Positions 55,671 through 64,000 of a stretch of 64,000 nt of DNA are shown one piece after another (the first letter of the stretch is position 1; the number at the start of each line of letters is the position of its first letter). This DNA is from an uncultured Aquimarina sp. (GTDB lineage: Bacteria; Bacteroidota; Bacteroidia; Flavobacteriales; Flavobacteriaceae). The translations under genes and the position numbers were made by a program. The notes below the pieces were generated by a model. That model was not told the origin of the DNA, did not search any database, and was given only the letters and a program-made list of their open reading frames with translations. Where the stretch lies: NCBI RefSeq assembly GCF_947492965.1, contig NZ_CANLOZ010000001.1, positions 310,001-374,000 of the forward strand, read 5' to 3'.

Positions 55671-55710
55671 AAAAATCATACTCGTTAATTCAGGTATGAT
55701 TTTTCTTTTT
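55671..55710 (+). terminator. Rho-independent terminator
   Basis: AAAAATCATA at 55671-55680 pairs perfectly with 55695-55704 around a 14-base loop, followed by a T-rich tract. It ends the OmpA/lipoprotein transcript. Confidence 0.85.
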
Positions 55711-56076
55711 ATTCCATTTTTTTATTAAAAATAAAATTTTTCTTGTCACTTATTAACGTGTGGTTTTGCCGTAAAATAGGGGTTTTTTTTAGTTTTGTTT
55801 TTGAAGACAAAAAACTGTGTTAGCAACTGAAAAATAAGTGTTTTTTGAGGTTACTAACAGTGTTGTTTATATCTTTTTTTGTTAGTTTAATTATTTGTAA
55901 ATCAGTAGCTTAGGTGGTTTTTGGTAAATTTTGATTTTTATTGCTTAATTCCCTTCGTGTTGAAAACTTTGTTGAAAACGTTTGCCAAATTTTTGTGAAA
56001 CATTTGGAGCATTTTTTGATCTTTGTTAGTCCGTAGCGGAAACAAAAAAATAGATAACTAGCTTAAAGAAAAAAAG
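55711..56076. other. Leader/promoter region of nrdB
   Basis: T-rich intergenic DNA with no gene. It contains an imperfect inverted repeat at 55813-55828/55849-55864 and a direct repeat TTGAAAAC around 55960-55980. No clear NrdR-box pair was found. The nrd promoter probably lies here. Confidence 0.5.
55813..55864 (+). promoter_or_regulatory. Inverted repeat upstream of nrdB
   Basis: The two 16-base arms match in 12 positions (core TGTTAG/CTAACA) with a 20-base spacer. It lies about 210 bases before the nrdB start. It could be a dimeric operator or a hairpin in a long leader. Confidence 0.35.
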
Positions 56077-57054
56077 ATGAATGCAGTAGAGCCAATTTTA
56101 CAAGAAAACAAAGACAGATTTGTTATTTTTCCTATCAAACATCATGACATTTGGGATTGGTATAAAAAATCAGAAGCTAGTTTCTGGACGGCAGAAGAAA
56201 TTGACTTACATCAGGATATTACAGATTGGAGTACAAAGCTGACAAATGATGAAAGATATTTTATCAAACATATCTTAGCGTTCTTTGCTGCTTCAGATGG
56301 AATCGTAAATGAAAATTTAGCTGAAAATTTCGTAAATGAAGTTCAATATAGTGAGGCAAAGTTCTTTTATGGATTTCAAATTATGATGGAGAATATTCAC
56401 TCTGAGACCTATTCTTTGTTAATTGACACCTATGTAAAAGATGAAAAAGAAAAAGATATCTTATTTAAGGCAATTGAAAACTTTCCTGCGATTAAGAAAA
56501 AAGCGGATTGGGCATTAAAATGGATCGATTCTGATTCTTTTGCAGAAAGATTAATCGCATTTGCAGCAGTAGAAGGTATTTTCTTCTCAGGTGCTTTCTG
56601 TTCTATTTTCTGGTTAAAGAAACGTGGTCTGATGCCAGGTCTTACATTTTCTAACGAGTTGATATCAAGAGATGAAGGTGTGCATTGTGATTTTGCAGTA
56701 CACTTACATAACAATCACCTGATTAATAAAGTGCCAAAGGAAAGAATTCGTGAAATAATTGTTGATGCACTTAATATTGAAAGAGAATTTATCACAGAAT
56801 CTCTTCCAGTAAGTTTAATAGGAATGAATGCAAATCTAATGACACAATATTTAGAGTTTGTTACGGATAGATTGTTGTTAGAGTTGAATTGTGAAAAAGA
56901 ATACGGAACTGCAAATCCATTTGATTTTATGGACATGATCTCATTACAAGGAAAAACTAATTTCTTTGAAAAGAGAGTTTCGGAATATCAGAAAGCTGGA
57001 GTTCTTAATAAAGATACCGAGGATAATAAAATAAGTTTTGATGCCGATTTTTAA
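56077..57054 (+). CDS. nrdB: Ribonucleoside-diphosphate reductase class Ia, small subunit
   Basis: 325 residues. The di-iron and radical residues are present: [11 protein letters not shown] (Glu, His and the radical Tyr four residues after the His), ENL motif upstream, and [13 protein letters not shown] (Glu/His). It generates the tyrosyl radical used by NrdA to make deoxynucleotides. The order nrdB then nrdA is usual for flavobacteria. The C-terminus (NKISFDADF) is the peptide that docks on NrdA. Confidence 0.95.
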   Translation: MNAVEPILQENKDRFVIFPIKHHDIWDWYKKSEASFWTAEEIDLHQDITDWSTKLTNDERYFIKHILAFFAASDGIVNENLAENFVNEVQYSEAKFFYGFQIMMENIHSETYSLLIDTYVKDEKEKDILFKAIENFPAIKKKADWALKWIDSDSFAERLIAFAAVEGIFFSGAFCSIFWLKKRGLMPGLTFSNELISRDEGVHCDFAVHLHNNHLINKVPKERIREIIVDALNIEREFITESLPVSLIGMNANLMTQYLEFVTDRLLLELNCEKEYGTANPFDFMDMISLQGKTNFFEKRVSEYQKAGVLNKDTEDNKISFDADF

Positions 57055-57367
57055 TCTCTAAAAATCATTTCAGAATAATAATATTTTCATTCTGAGCTAA
57101 TTAATATAGAAAATCTATAAAAGTAACCGATTAGCTCAGTTTGATTAAGCTTTCTAAAAGCTTGCCAAAAACAAAAAAGGCGAAAGTCAATAATTGTATT
57201 TTACTTGTATAAATTCTCTGATTTATATAATACAGAGGTTTCTTTTTAGTATCTGATTTCGGGGGAGATCACACAATTAATTATGACTTTGAGTAATGAA
57301 GAGGAATATAAACACAAATTAATATCGTAGTTCTTCAAAAGAAGAATTTTATAAAAACCAAAAACGT
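57055..57367. other. nrdB-nrdA intergenic region with alternative hairpins
   Basis: 313 bases without a gene. Three inverted repeats: 57070-57076/57089-57095, 57092-57101/57130-57139 (ten perfect pairs) and 57147-57153/57157-57163. The first two share bases 57092-57095 and so exclude one another. A TTAGCTCAG string resembles a tRNA D-arm but no tRNA fold is present. Confidence 0.5.
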
Positions 57368-59839
57368 ATGTATGTAGTAAAAAGAGACGGTCACAAGGAG
57401 CCAATTATGTTCGACAAAATTACCGCAAGGGTAAGAAAGCTGTGTTATGGGTTAAATTCACTAGTTGATCCAGTAAAAGTTGCCATGAGGGTTATCGAAG
57501 GATTATACGATGGAGTAACTACAAGCGAGCTGGATAATCTTGCAGCAGAAATTGCAGCTACCATGACGATCGCACACCCTGATTATGCCAAACTTGCAGC
57601 GAGGATATCAGTCTCTAATTTACATAAAAACACTAAAAAGACCTTCTCTGAAGTAGTGAAGGATTTATATGAGTATGTAAATCCAAGAACAGAGAAAAAA
57701 GCACCATTGATCTCTGATGAGGTATATGAGGTAATCATGGCTAATAAAGAAAAGTTAGACTCTACGATTATCTACAACAGAGATTTTGGATACGATTATT
57801 TTGGTTTTAAAACATTAGAGCGTTCATACTTACTTAAGCTTAATGGTAAGATAGCAGAGCGTCCGCAGCATATGTTAATGAGAGTTTCTATAGGAATTCA
57901 TCTAAATGACCTAGATGCAGCTATAGAAACGTACGAATTAATGTCTAAAAAATATTTTACACACGCGACACCTACGTTATTTAATTCTGGTACTCCAAAA
58001 CCTCAAATGTCTTCTTGTTTCTTATTAGCAACTAAAGAAGATAGTATTGATGGTATTTACGATACGCTAAAACAAACAGCAAAGATTTCACAATCTGCGG
58101 GAGGAATAGGATTGTCTATACACAATGTTAGAGCTACAGGATCCTATATAGCAGGTACTAATGGTACGTCTAATGGTATTGTGCCGATGTTACGTGTGTT
58201 TAATGATACAGCGCGTTATGTAGATCAAGGAGGAGGAAAACGAAAAGGTTCTTTTGCGATTTATGTAGAGCCTTGGCATGCTGATATTTTTGACTTTTTA
58301 GACCTTAAGAAGAATCATGGTAAAGAAGAAATGCGTGCTCGTGATTTGTTCTACGCAATGTGGATTCCAGATTTATTTATGAAACGTGTACAGGAAGATG
58401 CAGAATGGACATTAATGTGTCCTAACGAATGTCCTGGTTTATTCGATATGCATAGTGAAGAATTCGAAGAAACCTATGTGCGTTATGAAGCAGAAGGAAG
58501 AGGACGTAGAACGATTAAAGCACGTGAGCTATGGGAGAAAATTCTAGAATCACAGATTGAAACTGGTACTCCTTATATGTTGTATAAAGATGCGGCGAAT
58601 AGAAAATCAAATCAGCAGAACCTTGGTACGATTCGTTCGTCCAACTTATGTACAGAGATTTTAGAGTATACAAGTCCAGATGAAGTAGCGGTATGTAATC
58701 TAGCTTCTATAGCATTACCAATGTTTGTGAAAAATGGTGAGTTTGATCATGAGGAGCTTTTCAGAATCACAAAACGTGTTACTAAAAACTTAAATAAAGT
58801 AATTGACAGGAATTACTATCCGGTTAAAGAAGCTGAAAATTCTAATATGCGTCACCGTCCGATTGGATTAGGAGTACAAGGATTAGCAGATACTTTTATC
58901 CAGTTAAGAATGCCGTTTACTAGTGATGAAGCTAAAAAGTTAAATCAAGAGATTTTTGAAACGCTATATTTTGCGGCTGTAACTGCTTCTATGGAAGAAG
59001 CTACTGTAGATGGACCTTATCAAACATATGAAGGATCTCCGATCTCTAAAGGAGAATTCCAGCATAATTTATGGGGAATTAAAGATGAAGAATTAAGTGG
59101 TCGTTGGGACTGGGCTGCACTTCGCAAAGAAGTATTAGAGTATGGAGTTCGTAACTCGTTATTAGTCGCGCCAATGCCTACAGCATCTACTTCTCAGATT
59201 TTAGGAAATAATGAAGCTTTTGAGCCATATACAAGTAACATTTATACAAGACGTGTATTGTCTGGAGAGTTTATCGTTGTAAACAAACATCTTTTAGAAG
59301 ATCTTGTAAAACTTAATTTATGGAGTGATGATCTTAAAGATGCAATCATGAGAGCTAATGGATCTATTCAGAATATAGATATCATACCTCAAGATCTTAA
59401 AGAGTTATATAAAACAGTTTGGGAGTTGAGTATGAAGGATATTATCGATATGTCTCGCCACAGAGGATACTTTATAGACCAATCTCAATCATTAAACTTA
59501 TTTATGGAAGGTGCAACAATGGCTAAGCTTACTTCTATGCATTTCTACGCTTGGAAAAGTGGATTAAAAACGGGAATGTATTATCTAAGAACTAAGTCTG
59601 CGGTTGATGCGATTAAGTTTACATTAAAAACTGAAAAGAAAGAACAACCGCAAGCAGAAAAAGTAGCAGTGGCTGCTGCACAGGTTATGGAAGCGCAATC
59701 CACTCCTAAAGCAGAACCACAAGCGGAACAAGTACAAGTTTCTGCAGAAGGAACTTCATTAACTCCCGAAGAATTGAGAGCGTTAATAGCGCAATCTAAA
59801 GAAGCTGAAGGAGATGATTGTTTAATGTGTGGGTCTTAA
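57368..59839 (+). CDS. nrdA: Ribonucleoside-diphosphate reductase class Ia, large subunit
   Basis: 823 residues. N-terminal ATP-cone (about 1-90, [16 protein letters not shown]), then the ten-stranded barrel with SSCFLL, NLCTEI and [20 protein letters not shown]. An Ala/Gln/Pro-rich flexible linker (about 757-800) leads to the C-terminal CLMCGS cysteine pair that recycles the active-site disulfide. Reduces ribonucleoside diphosphates with NrdB. The ATP-cone suggests dATP feedback inhibition. Confidence 0.96.
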   Translation: MYVVKRDGHKEPIMFDKITARVRKLCYGLNSLVDPVKVAMRVIEGLYDGVTTSELDNLAAEIAATMTIAHPDYAKLAARISVSNLHKNTKKTFSEVVKDLYEYVNPRTEKKAPLISDEVYEVIMANKEKLDSTIIYNRDFGYDYFGFKTLERSYLLKLNGKIAERPQHMLMRVSIGIHLNDLDAAIETYELMSKKYFTHATPTLFNSGTPKPQMSSCFLLATKEDSIDGIYDTLKQTAKISQSAGGIGLSIHNVRATGSYIAGTNGTSNGIVPMLRVFNDTARYVDQGGGKRKGSFAIYVEPWHADIFDFLDLKKNHGKEEMRARDLFYAMWIPDLFMKRVQEDAEWTLMCPNECPGLFDMHSEEFEETYVRYEAEGRGRRTIKARELWEKILESQIETGTPYMLYKDAANRKSNQQNLGTIRSSNLCTEILEYTSPDEVAVCNLASIALPMFVKNGEFDHEELFRITKRVTKNLNKVIDRNYYPVKEAENSNMRHRPIGLGVQGLADTFIQLRMPFTSDEAKKLNQEIFETLYFAAVTASMEEATVDGPYQTYEGSPISKGEFQHNLWGIKDEELSGRWDWAALRKEVLEYGVRNSLLVAPMPTASTSQILGNNEAFEPYTSNIYTRRVLSGEFIVVNKHLLEDLVKLNLWSDDLKDAIMRANGSIQNIDIIPQDLKELYKTVWELSMKDIIDMSRHRGYFIDQSQSLNLFMEGATMAKLTSMHFYAWKSGLKTGMYYLRTKSAVDAIKFTLKTEKKEQPQAEKVAVAAAQVMEAQSTPKAEPQAEQVQVSAEGTSLTPEELRALIAQSKEAEGDDCLMCGS

Positions 59840-59863
59840 TTAAGACCATTTATATAGGGCAAG

Positions 59864-59897
59864 AAAGGGAAGTTTTGAAAGCTTCCCTTTTTTATTA
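59864..59897 (+). terminator. Rho-independent terminator of nrdA
   Basis: AAAGGGAAG at 59864-59872 pairs perfectly with 59882-59890 around a nine-base loop and is followed by a T-run. A separate 16-base perfect palindrome (59832-59847) overlaps the nrdA stop codon. Confidence 0.85.
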
Positions 59898-60047
59898 TCC
59901 CAAAAACAACAAAAATTGGAATGGAAAGGGTAACAAATAAGATGTTTTCGATACTTAGACATATAAAGGGTTTTAAAAAGTTGCTTGTATTTTAAGAAAG
60001 CGCTTTTTTACTATCTTTAGAACCCCTGATCTAATAGTACCTATAGT

Positions 60048-60548
60048 ATGGAAGAGATAACTATCCAACTCCCACATTGCTCTCAGTGCAATGAAGAAAT
60101 GCTTGACAATGCCAAGTTTTGTACCTATTGCGGTTTTCCCGAAAATGGAGACGATAATGAAAAGGCAAAATTTCACGCCCAAAGAGTTCTGAAAAAAAGC
60201 CAAATCAAAGAAGATCGTAAAAAAATTAGTTCTGCAAGAAATACATTGTATTGGATGGCGGGTATCTTCTTTATTTCAGGATTGGTGTTGTTTATAAGTC
60301 TGGAAGATGTTTCGGTGCTTATAGCAAGTTCTATTTTAGCTATTATTTATTTGATACTAGCTTATTGGTCTCAGAAAAAACCGTTTGCAGCAATCTTGTC
60401 TGGTTTACTATTATATCTTATGGTGATAGCGGCAAACGTAATTGTAGAGCCTTCTAGTTTGTTTAGAGGTATACTTCTAAAGGTCATTATTCTTAGTTTT
60501 TTGATAAAAGGAATGTATTCTGCATCACAAAGTATAAAAGAACAATAA
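60048..60548 (+). CDS. Zinc-ribbon membrane protein, function unknown
   Basis: 166 residues. An N-terminal zinc ribbon (CSQCNEEMLDNAKFCTYCG, four Cys), a basic linker and four predicted membrane segments (about 70-160). No catalytic motif seen. A TATCTTTA sequence at 60012-60019 may be its -7 promoter element. The next gene, also zinc-ribbon plus membrane protein, starts two bases after its stop. Confidence 0.75.
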   Translation: MEEITIQLPHCSQCNEEMLDNAKFCTYCGFPENGDDNEKAKFHAQRVLKKSQIKEDRKKISSARNTLYWMAGIFFISGLVLFISLEDVSVLIASSILAIIYLILAYWSQKKPFAAILSGLLLYLMVIAANVIVEPSSLFRGILLKVIILSFLIKGMYSASQSIKEQ

Positions 60549-60549
60549 T

Positions 60550-61305
60550 ATGGATATGATTTGTAGAAATTGTGGTGCTTCTTTAGAAAACGCGGTTAAT
60601 TTTTGTCCTAACTGTGGAACCTCTATTAAGAAGAAAATTTCTGGGAAAATAAAAAGAGAACATCTTAATCTTGTCATTGCATTTTACATTGCTATGTTGG
60701 TGTTTTTGATGATGAACTATTTTTTGTTTAATGAAGAAGGTTCATTACTTCAAGAGATTGCTACGGAAACCATTTTTGCTTTGATTATTATAGGTTTTAC
60801 GTTTTTTGATTTTAAGAATATCATGAAATTGTATCGATTTCCTAAAATTAAACCACTCTATCTTTTGGGATATCTTGCAATACCATTTGCCTCTGCATTC
60901 ATAGTGTATTATTTAATAGAGTTTATCAATACAGAAGTATTTGATGAGTATTACAATTATTATTTTACGTATATCAATTATCCAAACCCGATGTTTTGGG
61001 CTATTCTTTTTGTGGCTGTTTTTCCACCAATTTTTGAAGAACTTGGATTTAGAGGTTTTTTATATAATCAATTGAAGAAAATCACCAATACAAGAGTGAC
61101 TATTATTCTAACAGCGTTTATTTTTGCCATCGTACATTTTTCGGTAATCTCATTGTTATGGATCTTTCCATTCGGATTATTACTTGGATATTTACGACAC
61201 AGATATAATACTTTATGGATAGGAATGATAATTCATTTTATACATAACTTCGTAGTGTTATATTTGGACTATTATTATTTTGATAGCACATTGCTAGAAT
61301 TTTGA
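60550..61305 (+). CDS. Zinc-ribbon CPBP family intramembrane metalloprotease
   Basis: 251 residues. N-terminal zinc ribbon (CRNCGASLENAVNFCPNCG) followed by a CPBP (Abi) protease domain with EELGFRG, FAIVHFS and HFIHNF, the three metal/active-site motifs, in membrane helices. Family members cleave membrane proteins or act in bacteriocin self-protection. Probably in one transcript with the preceding zinc-ribbon protein and the following dGTPase. Confidence 0.88.
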   Translation: MDMICRNCGASLENAVNFCPNCGTSIKKKISGKIKREHLNLVIAFYIAMLVFLMMNYFLFNEEGSLLQEIATETIFALIIIGFTFFDFKNIMKLYRFPKIKPLYLLGYLAIPFASAFIVYYLIEFINTEVFDEYYNYYFTYINYPNPMFWAILFVAVFPPIFEELGFRGFLYNQLKKITNTRVTIILTAFIFAIVHFSVISLLWIFPFGLLLGYLRHRYNTLWIGMIIHFIHNFVVLYLDYYYFDSTLLEF

Positions 61306-61309
61306 CAGT

Positions 61310-62656
61310 ATGATGAACTGGGAACAGCTTCTTTCTTTGAAAAGACAGGGAGATACGAATAAAAGATTACGAAAAGAACAAGACGAAACACGATTAGGGT
61401 TTGAAGTAGATTATGACAGGATTATATTTTCTTCTGCTTTTAGAAGTTTACAAGATAAAACACAGGTAATTCCTTTATCCAAAACCAGTTTTGTACATAC
61501 ACGTTTGACCCATAGTTTGGAAGTTTCGGTTGTAGGTCGTTCGCTAGGACGTGCTGTAGGTAAAAAGGTTTTAGAAAAACATCCACATTTGGCTACAATT
61601 CATGGATATCAATTTAACGATTTTGGAGCTATTGTAGCTGCGGCCTCCTTATCACATGATATTGGAAATCCCCCGTTCGGACACTCAGGAGAAAAAGCAA
61701 TAGGAGAGTATTTTGCTACCGGAAAAGGGAAGAAGTATAAAGACTATTTAACACCCAAACAATATCAGGACCTTATTGATTTTGAAGGAAATGCGAATGG
61801 TTTTAAAATTCTAACGGAGTCCAGAAAGGGAATAGAAGGTGGTTTGCGATTATCATATGCTACTTTAGGAGCTTTTATGAAATATCCAAAAGCATCTTTG
61901 CCTAAAAAACCGACTCCTCATATAGCGCATAAGAAGTTTGGATATTTTCAGAATGAAAGTGCATTTTTCAAGGAAGTCGCCGAAGAAGTTGGTTTAATTC
62001 CGCAACAAATTGGAGATGAAATAACATATAGCCGTCATCCGTTAACTTTTTTAGTAGAAGCAGCAGATGATATTTGTTATACTATTATTGATTTTGAAGA
62101 TGGAATTAATTTGGGACTCATACAAGAAGAGTATGCGTTGGAGTATTTGATTAAGCTGGTAAAAGACTCGATAAATACAGCTAAATACAACAGTTTGTCT
62201 ACTACTGCAGATCGACTAAGTTATCTTAGGGCACTTGCTATAAATACATTAATTCAAGAAGCAGCAAATACCTTTATTACATATGAGGAAGATATTTTAT
62301 CTGGTAACTTCGATACAGCACTTATAGATAAGAGTAAGTACCAAGCACAAATAGATGATATTATCAAAATCAGTGTTGCCAATATATACCAGAGCACCGA
62401 AGTGGTTGAAAAGGAAATCGCTGGATATGAAATTTTAGCAACTTTATTAGATAGGTATTGTACAGCAACCAATAATTATAATAATCAAGAAGCTTCCAAT
62501 TATGATAAATTAATCTTGAAAGCTGAAGGAAGTAATTTTGATTATACTCATGAAGATCTATATACCAGATTAATTAGTATAAGCAATTATGTTGCAAGCC
62601 TTACGGATGGAAATGCTTTATTGAAATTTCAGAAAATAAGAGGTTTACAGGTATAA
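61310..62656 (+). CDS. dgt: Deoxyguanosinetriphosphate triphosphohydrolase
   Basis: 448 residues. HD-domain phosphohydrolase with FSSAFRSLQDKTQVIPL, RLTHSLEVSVVGRSLG (metal His) and LSHDIGNPPFGHSGEKAI (HD pair). It hydrolyses dNTPs, typically dGTP, to nucleoside and tripolyphosphate. Starts at the ATG at 61310, four bases after the protease stop; the next codon is also ATG. Located near nrdAB, which fits dNTP pool control. Confidence 0.93.
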   Translation: MMNWEQLLSLKRQGDTNKRLRKEQDETRLGFEVDYDRIIFSSAFRSLQDKTQVIPLSKTSFVHTRLTHSLEVSVVGRSLGRAVGKKVLEKHPHLATIHGYQFNDFGAIVAAASLSHDIGNPPFGHSGEKAIGEYFATGKGKKYKDYLTPKQYQDLIDFEGNANGFKILTESRKGIEGGLRLSYATLGAFMKYPKASLPKKPTPHIAHKKFGYFQNESAFFKEVAEEVGLIPQQIGDEITYSRHPLTFLVEAADDICYTIIDFEDGINLGLIQEEYALEYLIKLVKDSINTAKYNSLSTTADRLSYLRALAINTLIQEAANTFITYEEDILSGNFDTALIDKSKYQAQIDDIIKISVANIYQSTEVVEKEIAGYEILATLLDRYCTATNNYNNQEASNYDKLILKAEGSNFDYTHEDLYTRLISISNYVASLTDGNALLKFQKIRGLQV

Positions 62657-62921
62657 TCAAACACTATGTAAAGGATAAAAGATTAGCTAAAAAAGTTAAA
62701 TCTTTCTAGAGTGATATACTAAAGTAGTTTTTTAAGTCATTCTTTGAAAGTTTTGACGAATAATTCCGACAGCAGTATCTATATGGTGCATTGTATCCAT
62801 AACGTATGATTTTAGCATATATACAATGGAATAGAAATCTAATGTTAACATTTAAGAATTCTTTTTTCATTATTTTAGACAGCTAATTTTAGAGATAGTC
62901 ATCGATTTAAATAATTTGAAA

Positions 62922-64000
62922 ATGAAAAAATACTACGTAGGTATTCTGTTTTTTGTGATGATTCTTCATTCCGTTAGTTCGAATGGGCAATCTTCAAATC
63001 TTCAATTGATTAAGGATTATTTAATAGCAGAAGGAATGTCTCCGAATGATGTTCTGGGGTTACAAATACAAAGAGAATCTTTTTCTAACAGCTTAAATGC
63101 TAACAATGTATATGTTATTCAGGAATATAATGGGATTCCAATTTATAACGCGATAGGAAGTTTCGTTTTAAAAAACGGTAGAATATTATCTGCTACCCAG
63201 AAATTTCACAAAAACCTTTCACAAATCGTAAATACAACACGTCCTTCGATTTTAGCCGAAGATGCTGTACAATATGTAGCTTCTGATGTAGGTATTAATA
63301 CTCCTACTAATTTGAAAACAGTACAGAAGAAAAAAAATAAAACAGTAGTTTTTTACGACGAGAAAGTTTCTGAAGAGGAAATACCTGTTCAGCCTATGTA
63401 CGTTTGGAAAGACGAAACATTAATACTTACTTGGGATGTTAGTATTTATACCCTAGATGGGAAGCATTGGTATAGTACTAGAGTAAATGCGTTAAATGGA
63501 GAAGTAGTTGATAAAACTGATTGGATGACAGAATGTACATTTGATCATTCCCATGCTCAGAAGAAATCTACGACTACAATACAAAAGAATTCTTTTGGAT
63601 TTGCTAATTTGGAATACAATTTTTTAATGAATGGCTCTTATAGGGTTTATCCTATTCCAGCTGTAGAGAGTCCTAATCATGGTGATAGAGTTTTGGTAAC
63701 TAATCCAGCAGATCCAACGGCATCTCCATTGGGTTGGCATAATTCGCAGACCACGGAAACGAAAGGTAATAATGTAATAGCATCTGAAGATGTAAATGCT
63801 AATAATGGAATTGGAGATTTGGCAGATGGTGGAGCTAATTTAATATTTGATTTTCCTTTTGATCCCGATGCGCTGGTAGAAAATTTTGTAGAAGCCTCTA
63901 TAACAAATTTGTTTTATGCCAATAATATAGTTCATGATGTATGGTATCATTATGGTTTTGAAGAAACTGCGGGTAATTTTCAGTTTTATAATTTTGGAAG
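62922..64000 (+). CDS. M36 (fungalysin-type) metalloprotease, 5' part; 3' end outside window
   Basis: From ATG 62922 the frame is open to the window end (359 codons and two bases). Signal peptide MKKYYVGILFFVMILHSVSS, then an FTP/PepSY-type propeptide (about 25-200: VYVIQEYNGIPIYNAIG), then the start of the M36 domain with ASITNLFYANNIVHDVWYHY and GFEETAGNFQ. The HExxH zinc motif would lie beyond the window. Secreted protease for nutrient scavenging; a T9SS tail is likely but not visible. No stop or frameshift in the visible part. Confidence 0.88.
   Translation, partial: MKKYYVGILFFVMILHSVSSNGQSSNLQLIKDYLIAEGMSPNDVLGLQIQRESFSNSLNANNVYVIQEYNGIPIYNAIGSFVLKNGRILSATQKFHKNLSQIVNTTRPSILAEDAVQYVASDVGINTPTNLKTVQKKKNKTVVFYDEKVSEEEIPVQPMYVWKDETLILTWDVSIYTLDGKHWYSTRVNALNGEVVDKTDWMTECTFDHSHAQKKSTTTIQKNSFGFANLEYNFLMNGSYRVYPIPAVESPNHGDRVLVTNPADPTASPLGWHNSQTTETKGNNVIASEDVNANNGIGDLADGGANLIFDFPFDPDALVENFVEASITNLFYANNIVHDVWYHYGFEETAGNFQFYNFG

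Noticed and set aside
57121-57170. tRNA-like string TTAGCTCAG in the nrdB-nrdA gap
   Set aside because: No acceptor stem, anticodon arm or T-arm could be fitted; the string is instead one arm of a hairpin.

Overview
The window is AT-rich DNA (by eye mid-30s % GC) from a Bacteroidota bacterium, most likely a marine Flavobacteriaceae member close to Aquimarina. The signs are: several secreted proteins ending in type IX secretion (T9SS) sorting domains with a YPNP motif; a SusC/SusD pair; a hybrid two-component sensor; TAnnTTTG-type promoter elements; and few Shine-Dalgarno sequences. No rRNA, tRNA, CRISPR array, insertion sequence or phage gene was seen.

Positions 1-42300 form one large polysaccharide utilisation locus for a uronic-acid polymer. 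On the left, the plus strand carries a row of secreted T9SS enzymes: a PL14/PL20-type lyase cut by the window edge, a heparinase-I-fold lyase candidate, a beta-propeller lyase candidate of the PL24/PL25 type, and two very large G8-domain proteins related to the animal hyaluronan-degrading proteins CEMIP and TMEM2. In the middle, a ten-gene minus-strand operon (25041 to 15621) encodes uronate catabolism to pyruvate and glyceraldehyde-3-phosphate, plus uptake: a fructuronate-reductase-like SDR, UxuA, KduI, KduD, a DUF4861 lipoprotein, KdgK, KDPG aldolase and a TRAP transporter. On the right (25366-40808, plus strand) come another lyase candidate, a beta-helix protein, the hybrid two-component regulator, SusC, SusD, a GH88 unsaturated glucuronyl hydrolase and a GH2 enzyme. 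UxaC follows on the minus strand.

Inferred pathway: secreted lyases cut the polymer, SusCD imports oligosaccharides, and periplasmic GH88 and GH2 release 5-keto-4-deoxyuronate and glucuronate. TRAP carries the monomers inwards. KduI/KduD and UxaC/UxuB/UxuA converge on 2-keto-3-deoxygluconate, which KdgK and the aldolase break down. The enzyme set points to a glucuronate-containing glycan (glucuronan, an ulvan-like or a hyaluronan/heparosan-like polymer). No sulfatase or rhamnosidase is present in the window.

Positions 42460-64000 are mostly housekeeping: MscS, a HupE-like protein, dCMP deaminase, an S41 protease, MarC, a DUF3109 protein, class Ia ribonucleotide reductase (nrdB, nrdA), a zinc-ribbon/CPBP pair, dGTPase and the 5' part of an M36 metalloprotease. 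Embedded in this is an accessory cluster (48210-55644): two small lipoproteins with proline-rich/cysteine motifs, a membrane-anchored TPR-CHAT protease, and a convergent ECF sigma/anti-sigma pair, followed by an OmpA-family protein and a lipoprotein.

The most unusual items are the paired CEMIP/TMEM2-like proteins inside a glucuronate locus, the orphan lyase-like proteins next to them, a terminator-like hairpin in the leader of the catabolic operon, and the CHAT-lipoprotein-sigma cluster.
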